From assembly GCF_023715205.1 (NCBI RefSeq), contig NZ_JAMBNR010000007.1, forward strand, positions 1 to 64,000: a stretch of 64,000 nucleotides of DNA. Direction: 5' to 3'. A program made the position numbers and the translations under genes. The notes under the pieces are model-generated. The model made no database searches, was not told the origin of the DNA, and saw nothing but the letters and a program-made list of their open reading frames with translations. The DNA comes from Mesobacillus maritimus. GTDB lineage: Bacteria; Bacillota; Bacilli; Bacillales; Cytobacillaceae. Shown piece after piece: positions 58,506 to 64,000 of the stretch. The first letter of the stretch is position 1. The number at the start of each line of letters is the position of its first letter.

Positions 58506-59492
58506 ATGAAATCTCTAAAAAAATTTAGTTTACTCGCTTTACTTGCTGCACTAATGATGTTTATCGCAGCTTGTGGAGGTGGAGAAGAGTCAGGTGGAAA
58601 TGAAAACAGTGAAGGTGGATCGGATACTGAAGAATCTACAGAATTAGAAGGTAGTGTCGTAGTTGACGGATCCGGTACTGTTTACCCATTCATGGCGAAA
58701 ATGGCAGAAAATTATATGACTAATGAACAAGAAAATGTTTCCGTTGAAGTAAGTCGTGCAGGTACTTCTGCTGGATTCCAAAAGTTCCTTGCTGAAGATG
58801 GGACAGACTTTAATGATGCATCTCGTTCTATTAAGGAAGAGGAATTGGCGAAAGCGGATGAATTAGGAATTGAAGTACAAGAATTAAAAGTTGCATTAGA
58901 TGGATTAACTTTCGTAATCAATAAAGAAAATGATTGGGCAACAGAATTAACACAAGAAGAAATCATTGACATCTTCCTTGCAAGTGGTGAAAAGCAAAAG
59001 TGGTCTGACGTTCGTGCTGATTTCCCAGATGAAGAAATCAAAACTTACGGTCCAAATGAAAACCATGGAACTTATGAATTTATGTTTGAAAATATTCTTG
59101 AAGAACAAGATTTAGTTGATGGAATCAACCTGCAACAAGATTACTCTGTCCTTGTTGATCTTGTATCAAAAGATAAGAACGCAATTGCATTTTTTGGATA
59201 TGGCTACTATGCGAGCAACACTGATAAGTTAACAGCTGTGAAAGTTGACTTTGGAAATGGTCCAGTTGAACCATCTGTTGATACAATTGCTGAAGATGGG
59301 GATTATGCACCATTTACTCGCCCGGTATTCACATATTTAAATGTGAATCATGCAAAAGAAAAGCCACAAGTATTAGATTACGCAATTTACACGATGGAGA
59401 ACGCGAATGCAGTTGCTGAGGAAACAGGCTTTGCTCCACTTCCTGAGGAGGAAATTAAAGCAACAGTCGATACTTTGAATGGATTGAAATAA
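58506..59492 (+). CDS. pstS: Phosphate ABC transporter substrate-binding lipoprotein PstS
   Basis: A 328-aa lipoprotein. Signal peptide with lipobox FIAAC (Cys about residue 23), a Gly/Glu/Ser-rich linker, then the phosphate-binding domain with VVVDGSGTVYPF, SRAGTSAGFQKF and NDASRSI. ATG 58506 follows TAGGGGG. First gene of the operon, followed by an attenuator hairpin. Confidence 0.96.
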   Translation: MKSLKKFSLLALLAALMMFIAACGGGEESGGNENSEGGSDTEESTELEGSVVVDGSGTVYPFMAKMAENYMTNEQENVSVEVSRAGTSAGFQKFLAEDGTDFNDASRSIKEEELAKADELGIEVQELKVALDGLTFVINKENDWATELTQEEIIDIFLASGEKQKWSDVRADFPDEEIKTYGPNENHGTYEFMFENILEEQDLVDGINLQQDYSVLVDLVSKDKNAIAFFGYGYYASNTDKLTAVKVDFGNGPVEPSVDTIAEDGDYAPFTRPVFTYLNVNHAKEKPQVLDYAIYTMENANAVAEETGFAPLPEEEIKATVDTLNGLK

Positions 59493-59512
59493 GTAGCATC
59501 AATCCATTGAAG

Positions 59513-59540
59513 GATGAGAAGTCTTCACTTCTCATCTTTT
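59513..59540 (+). terminator. Attenuator hairpin between pstS and pstC
   Basis: GATGAGAAGT and ACTTCTCATC around CTTC, then TTTT. Partial termination would give excess PstS over the permease, a common design in pst operons. Confidence 0.75.
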
Positions 59541-59606
59541 CCCTTTTATGAAAAATGATTTCAAATCCCCCTTCTTTTTATAGAAAAATTGAAAGGAGAA
59601 ACAACC

Positions 59607-60560
59607 TTGCATAAACAAAATACAGCAGGTCAAATAAACACAAATGTTCGTGATTTAATTGCTGAAAAGAAAAAGAAAAAGAGTGTTGGAAATATCATGG
59701 AAAAGCTAGTGCCAGGCACATTATTAGCTATAGCTACTGTTTCCATCCTTACGACAATTGGGATTTTATTAACACTGATTACTGAAACTTTCCTCTTCTT
59801 TAAAGAGGTTTCAATAGTAGATTTCTTTACAGGTACGGAATTAAAGCCATTAGGAGATAATGCCGTCTTTGGGGTTTTGCCCTTATTAACAGGGACGTTA
59901 ATCTCCACTGTGATAGCTATGCTTGTTGCGATTCCTATCGGGTTAATGACAGCTATCTATTTGAGTGAATATGCATCTGAGAAAGCACGCCGGATTTTAA
60001 AGCCACTTCTTGAAATACTTGCCGGGATTCCAACGATTGTTTACGGTTTTTTTGCATTTACTTTTGTCACACCATTATTAAGATCTTTTATTCCTGGATT
60101 AGAACCGACGAATATCTTGAGCCCAGGGATTGTAATGGGGATCATGATTATCCCAATGGTTGCCTCATTATCTGAAGATGCGATGAGTTCAGTTCCTAAT
60201 TCAATGCGAGAAGGTGCGTTGGCATTAGGTTCAACGAAACTAGAGGTTACATTCAAAGTAGTTCTTCCAGCGGCGATATCTGGAATTATTGCATCTTTTG
60301 TCCTAGGGATTTCTCGAGCGATAGGTGAAACGATGATTGTAACCATTGCAAGTGGAAGTTCAAAAAATTTCACTTTTGATGTCACACAATCAATGCAAAC
60401 AATGACAGCTTATATTGTTGAAGTTTCGGGTGGGGAAGCAGCAGCAGGGACAACTTTATACCATAGCCTTTATGCTGTTGCGTTTACGTTATTTGTCTTC
60501 ACTCTGATTATGAATATGCTTGCGCAATATATTTCTCGTAGATTTAGGGAGGAATATTAA
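59607..60560 (+). CDS. pstC: Phosphate ABC transporter permease PstC
   Basis: A 317-aa permease with six membrane helices. The EAA-type loop is MREGALALGSTKLEVTFKVVLPAA. TTG start at 59607, with AAAGGAG upstream; the in-frame ATG at 59589 is inside that region. Partners with PstA. Confidence 0.95.
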   Translation: MHKQNTAGQINTNVRDLIAEKKKKKSVGNIMEKLVPGTLLAIATVSILTTIGILLTLITETFLFFKEVSIVDFFTGTELKPLGDNAVFGVLPLLTGTLISTVIAMLVAIPIGLMTAIYLSEYASEKARRILKPLLEILAGIPTIVYGFFAFTFVTPLLRSFIPGLEPTNILSPGIVMGIMIIPMVASLSEDAMSSVPNSMREGALALGSTKLEVTFKVVLPAAISGIIASFVLGISRAIGETMIVTIASGSSKNFTFDVTQSMQTMTAYIVEVSGGEAAAGTTLYHSLYAVAFTLFVFTLIMNMLAQYISRRFREEY

Positions 60561-60561
60561 T

Positions 60562-61446
60562 ATGAAATCGATTGACCATAACCTAGTTCAGAAAAAAATG
60601 GGTTCACGATTACTCCGTAATAAAATGGCTAAGCTCTTATTTATGCTTGCAACATTATTTGGACTTTTAGTATTAATTGTTTTGATTTATCGAGTAATTC
60701 GTGATGGTGCAGCTTGGATTGACTTTGACTTTATTAATAATAAATTATCAACTGATCCGGAGAGAGCTGGTATTATGGGGGCCATCCTTGGAACGTTTTG
60801 GCTCATGCTTGTTGTGGCACCAGTAACAATGATTTTGGGGATCGGGACAGCTATTTACCTGGAGGAGTACGCAAAGAAAGGAAAATTACAAACAATTATC
60901 CAAACAAATATTTCTAATTTAGCTGGAGTACCATCTGTTGTGTTCGGTCTTCTAGGTTTAACGGTGTTTGTTCGTGGAATGGATCTAGGAAATATCGTCT
61001 TAGCTGGTGGGTTAACAATGGCCCTGCTTGTTCTCCCAGTTGTTGTTGTAGCAGCACAAGAAGCAATTCGAGCAGTTCCTGGATTTTTAAGGGAAGCTTC
61101 GTATGGTATGGGAGCAACCAAATGGCAAACGATTAAAAATGTTGTATTACCAGCGTCCTTACCAGGTATTTTAACGGGGACGATTTTAGCCCTTTCTCGT
61201 GCAATTGGGGAAACAGCACCGCTTGTTGTAATTGGAATCCCTGCTTTATTGATTCCACTTCCAGATGGGATTTTTGATAAGTTTACGATTTTACCAGTCC
61301 AAATCTATTATTGGACACTCGATTCGGCTTTAGTAGCTGAGTATACGAACTTGGCTGCGGCTACGATTGTCATTTTATTGGTCGTCTTGTTCCTAATGAA
61401 CTCCGTTGCGATTTTCATTCGAAATAAATTTCAACAAAGATATTAA
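60562..61446 (+). CDS. pstA: Phosphate ABC transporter permease PstA
   Basis: A 294-aa permease, six membrane helices, EAA loop LREASYGMGATKWQTIKNVVLPA. ATG 60562 follows AGGGAGGA just after the pstC stop; an upstream start at 60520 would overlap pstC and has no site. Confidence 0.95.
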   Translation: MKSIDHNLVQKKMGSRLLRNKMAKLLFMLATLFGLLVLIVLIYRVIRDGAAWIDFDFINNKLSTDPERAGIMGAILGTFWLMLVVAPVTMILGIGTAIYLEEYAKKGKLQTIIQTNISNLAGVPSVVFGLLGLTVFVRGMDLGNIVLAGGLTMALLVLPVVVVAAQEAIRAVPGFLREASYGMGATKWQTIKNVVLPASLPGILTGTILALSRAIGETAPLVVIGIPALLIPLPDGIFDKFTILPVQIYYWTLDSALVAEYTNLAAATIVILLVVLFLMNSVAIFIRNKFQQRY

Positions 61447-61464
61447 TTCGGGAGGTTCGATATT

Positions 61465-62295
61465 ATGTCTGTATTAGCTAAGAACAAAGGTTTTCAAGTT
61501 GTGACTTCTATGGAGGAGGCAAAAAATCCGATGTCTTCTAAAAAGATTGTTTATGATACCAAAGATTTAAATCTTTGGTACGGGGAAGATCATGCGTTAA
61601 AGAATATCAATCTGTCAATCTATGAAAATGAAGTGACTGCTATTATTGGGCCTTCTGGTTGTGGGAAATCCACTTATATTAAAACATTAAACCGAATGGT
61701 TGAATTGATTCCGGTAGTTCGGATTTCAGGAGAAATAATGTATCGTGAACGAAATATTCTCGACCATTCGTTTAAGGTAGAGGATTTACGAACAAGGGTT
61801 GGAATGGTGTTCCAGAAGCCAAATCCTTTTCCAAAATCTATCTATGAAAATGTTGCTTACGGACCAAAAATTCATGGAATTCGGGATAAAAAAACACTTG
61901 ATGAGATTGTCGAGAAAAGCCTGAAAGGGGCAGCCATCTGGGACGAAGTTAAAGATCGTCTAAATGAAAATGCTTATGGTCTATCAGGCGGCCAACAACA
62001 GCGCTTATGTATCGCCCGAGCATTGGCGATTGAACCCGATGTCATTTTGATGGACGAACCAACCTCTGCACTTGACCCAATTTCTACCTTGAAAGTTGAA
62101 GAACTAGTTCAAGAGTTAAAAAAGGATTTCAGTATTATTATTGTGACTCATAATATGCAGCAGGCGGCCCGTATTTCGGATAAAACAGCCTTTTTCTTAA
62201 GTGGTGAAGTAGTAGAGTTTGGCAAGACGGACCAAATCTTCTCTACCCCTTTTGATAAGCGAACAGAAGATTATATCACAGGACGTTTTGGTTAA
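61465..62295 (+). CDS. pstB: Phosphate ABC transporter ATP-binding protein PstB
   Basis: A 276-aa ABC ATPase. Walker [10 protein letters not shown], signature LSGGQQQR, Walker [13 protein letters not shown], then [29 protein letters not shown] is PstB-specific. B. subtilis has two pstB genes; only one is here. Confidence 0.97.
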   Translation: MSVLAKNKGFQVVTSMEEAKNPMSSKKIVYDTKDLNLWYGEDHALKNINLSIYENEVTAIIGPSGCGKSTYIKTLNRMVELIPVVRISGEIMYRERNILDHSFKVEDLRTRVGMVFQKPNPFPKSIYENVAYGPKIHGIRDKKTLDEIVEKSLKGAAIWDEVKDRLNENAYGLSGGQQQRLCIARALAIEPDVILMDEPTSALDPISTLKVEELVQELKKDFSIIIVTHNMQQAARISDKTAFFLSGEVVEFGKTDQIFSTPFDKRTEDYITGRFG

Positions 62296-62345
62296 GACAA
62301 TTCCTTTAAAAATATCCTATCGTGAGGTTAACAGGGGGTACAGGT

Positions 62346-63005
62346 ATGGTAGTCAGAGAGAAATTTGAAGAAGAATTAAATCAGTTACAAACGAAGTTGA
62401 TGGAACTTGGAAACTTTGCAGCAGCAGCACTTACTAAAGCATTAGAAGCTCTTGAAACAGGAAATGTCGAGTTAGCACTAAAAATCATTGAGGATGATGC
62501 ATTAGCTAATATTCAAGAGGAAGAGATTAATGATCTAGCGATTCTTCTCATCGCTAAACAATCTCCTGTTGCAGTCGATTTACGCAGAATTATTGTAGCG
62601 ATCAAAATTGCAAATGATATTGAAAGAATTGCAGATTTTGCCGAGAATATTGCCAAATCTGCCATTCGCATCGGGAAAGAACCTTTAGTCAAACCAATTG
62701 AACACATAAGACAAATGTACAACTTAACAACTAGAATGTTAGCTATGTCCTTAGAGGCGTTTGGTGAGGAAGATCTATCTAAAGCAAAACAAATTGCTGA
62801 ATTGGATGACCAGGTAGACGATTTATATGGGCAAACCATCGTTGACTTATTGCAGCTAAATGCTACAAATCCACATCAGTCGCCGCAAATCACTCAGCTG
62901 CTATTTATCTGTCGATACCTTGAGAGAGCTGCAGACCATACAACGAATATTGCGGAGAATGTTTTTTATCTAGTTAAAGGCAAACGATATGATTTAAATA
63001 ATTAA
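62346..63005 (+). CDS. phoU: Phosphate signalling protein PhoU
   Basis: A 219-aa helical protein of two PhoU repeats: IKIANDIERIADFAENIAKSA and CRYLERAADHTTNIAENV. It usually dampens phosphate uptake and signalling. ATG 62346 follows AGGGGG. Last gene of the pst operon, 50 bp after pstB. Confidence 0.95.
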   Translation: MVVREKFEEELNQLQTKLMELGNFAAAALTKALEALETGNVELALKIIEDDALANIQEEEINDLAILLIAKQSPVAVDLRRIIVAIKIANDIERIADFAENIAKSAIRIGKEPLVKPIEHIRQMYNLTTRMLAMSLEAFGEEDLSKAKQIAELDDQVDDLYGQTIVDLLQLNATNPHQSPQITQLLFICRYLERAADHTTNIAENVFYLVKGKRYDLNN

Positions 63006-63088
63006 AAACATACTAGCATTTCACTTTGAAAAGTGCTATTATAGAAAAGTCGTATGAATGAAACAGGTTATGTTTGGAGGGAAATTAA

Positions 63089-63238
63089 ATGCGTGTAAAT
63101 ATTACGTTAGCGTGCACAGAGTGCGGAGACCGTAACTATATTTCTAAAAAGAATAAGCGTAATAACCCAGATCGTCTTGAGCTGAAGAAATACTGCCCAA
63201 GAGAAAAGCGTGCAACTGTACATCGCGAAACAAAATAA
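63089..63238 (+). CDS. rpmG: 50S ribosomal protein L33 (49 aa)
   Basis: [19 protein letters not shown] and a basic C-terminus ending HRETK. Cys 9 and 12 form a CX2C, but the second pair is reduced to a single Cys (YCPREK), so the zinc ribbon is incomplete. ATG 63089 follows TGGAGGG. B. subtilis rpmGA lies in the same order, between pst and yqgN genes. Confidence 0.95.
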   Translation: MRVNITLACTECGDRNYISKKNKRNNPDRLELKKYCPREKRATVHRETK

Positions 63239-63270
63239 GCAGCAGCGGGAATCTTCCCGGCTGCTTTTTT
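63239..63270 (+). terminator. Intrinsic terminator after rpmG
   Basis: GCAGC-AG-CGGGAA and TTCCCG-GCTGC around TC, then TTTTTTT. Confidence 0.9.
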
Positions 63271-63397
63271 TATTGCCTTTTTTCGAAACTCTTTTCTTAA
63301 ACTTATTGCTAATGTTTTGGCTTAATTTTAGACTGTAAATAGCAAACACCCACATATTTATTAATTTATTTTCACATTATAATGGTTTTCAAATTTA

Positions 63398-63500
63398 CAA
63401 CACTCTTTACGAGATGCAGTTTTTCGTAAAGAGTGTTGTAAAAACCTATAGCCGATTATAACGAAGTGGTATCCATTTCGTATGTCTAAAACTTGATTAG
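63398..63500 (+). repeat. Dispersed intergenic element, fragment F with extended hairpin
   Basis: CAACACTCTTTACGA (63398-63412) and TCGTAAAGAGTGTTG (63424-63438) are a perfect 15-bp stem around an 11-base loop. The right arm continues as GTAAAAACCTATAGCCGATTATAAC and then GTATCCATTTCGTATGT, matching the left half of copies A and D. The right end is missing; the next gene follows. Confidence 0.6.
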
Positions 63501-63515
63501 GGGGTTACATTAACA

Positions 63516-64000
63516 ATGGATGGAAAATTGGAAATACGAGAAAAACTAAAGTCGGAATTAGCGAAGCTTGATTTACCGATTTATGAAGATTTATCCTACC
63601 AGATTGCTTTAAATCTATTTAATGATCTTGGTTGGAAGCAAGCAAAAACAATTGGAATTACTGTTTCAAGACCACCAGAAGTTGACACATTTCAAATTAT
63701 CCGCAAAGCTTGGGAACAAGGAAAACAAGTAGTGATTCCAAAATGTTTACCAAAAACAAAAGAAATGGAATTTCGAATCCTTGAAAAGTTTAGTCAACTT
63801 GAAAGGGTTTATTTTAACCTGTATGAACCTATTGTAGATAAAACGAAAAAAGTGGATCCTAATCAGATTGATTTATTAATAGTGCCAGGTTTAGCTTTTA
63901 ATTCAAGTGGTTACAGACTTGGGTTTGGCGGGGGGTATTATGATCGTTTTCTCAAGCATTATAATAATGAAACAGTTAGCTTAGCTTTCCCACAGCAACT
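63516..64000 (+). CDS. yqgN: 5-formyltetrahydrofolate cyclo-ligase, partial at window end
   Basis: At least 161 residues, cut by the window edge. The enzyme makes 5,10-methenyl-THF from 5-formyl-THF with ATP. The signature VPGLAFNSSGYRLGFGGGYY is present, with IPKCLPKTKEMEF upstream. ATG at 63516 follows AGGGGGTT. Matches B. subtilis yqgN in order after rpmG. Confidence 0.93.
   Translation, partial: MDGKLEIREKLKSELAKLDLPIYEDLSYQIALNLFNDLGWKQAKTIGITVSRPPEVDTFQIIRKAWEQGKQVVIPKCLPKTKEMEFRILEKFSQLERVYFNLYEPIVDKTKKVDPNQIDLLIVPGLAFNSSGYRLGFGGGYYDRFLKHYNNETVSLAFPQQ

Overview
This window is a chromosomal backbone segment from a low-GC, endospore-forming member of the Bacillaceae. Three things point there: sporulation genes (spoIIP, yqfC, yqfD, yqfZ), Gram-positive regulatory signatures (a perfect CIRCE operator, a glycyl T-box, a Zur-like box, a sigma-W-type promoter, 11-bp-spaced Pho repeats), and a gene order that follows the Bacillus subtilis gpr-to-yqgN region almost gene by gene. 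The genus cannot be fixed from the sequence alone. No plasmid, prophage, transposase, CRISPR array, rRNA or tRNA gene was found.

Layout: 0-13.4 kb: spoIIP-yqxA, lepA, hemW, then the class I heat-shock operon hrcA-grpE-dnaK-dnaJ with prmA, rsmE and mtaB. 13.4-26 kb: a small Na/Pi cotransporter (minus strand), rpsU-yqeY, the nfeD-floA-yqfB membrane operon behind a sigma-W-like promoter, the sporulation pair yqfC-yqfD, then phoH, pgpH, ybeY, dgkA, cdd and era in a compact run. 26-36 kb: yqzL-recO, T-box-glyQS, ccpN-ppsR, a broken yqxD, then dnaG-rpoD. 36-48 kb: cccA, trmK-yqfO, ispH (minus), yqfQ (minus), cshB-nfo, yqfT (minus), znuC-znuB-zur, yqfW (minus), a duplicated-repeat membrane protein (yqfX-like) and ispG (minus). 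48-64 kb: yqfZ and a DUF1189 protein (minus), a PhoU-tailed Na/Pi cotransporter, a DUF456 protein, an Fnr-type regulator (minus) next to sodA, an MFS transporter, pbpA, pstS-pstC-pstA-pstB-phoU, rpmG, and the start of the 5-formyltetrahydrofolate cyclo-ligase gene, cut by the window edge.

The genes serve protein and RNA quality control, translation and tRNA/rRNA modification, replication and transcription initiation (dnaG-rpoD), metal and phosphate homeostasis, isoprenoid synthesis and membrane/envelope functions. Many start sites were moved from the longest reading frame to a start that has a well-placed Shine-Dalgarno sequence and matches the family.

I found no unknown multigene system. 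The best second-look items are: a dispersed intergenic element family with GGCTSTTTTC-type inverted ends and a conserved internal hairpin (clear copies near 3.8, 13.5, 39.9 and 55.9 kb, fragments near 0.1, 32.0 and 63.4 kb); a yqxD pseudogene with a frameshift and a stop codon; a DUF1189 gene whose only well-placed start is ATT; a 165-bp in-frame tandem duplication in the yqfX-like gene; a terminator-like hairpin whose 3' arm is the yqfC ribosome binding site; and 11-bp direct repeats plus an inverted repeat upstream of the second Na/Pi cotransporter.
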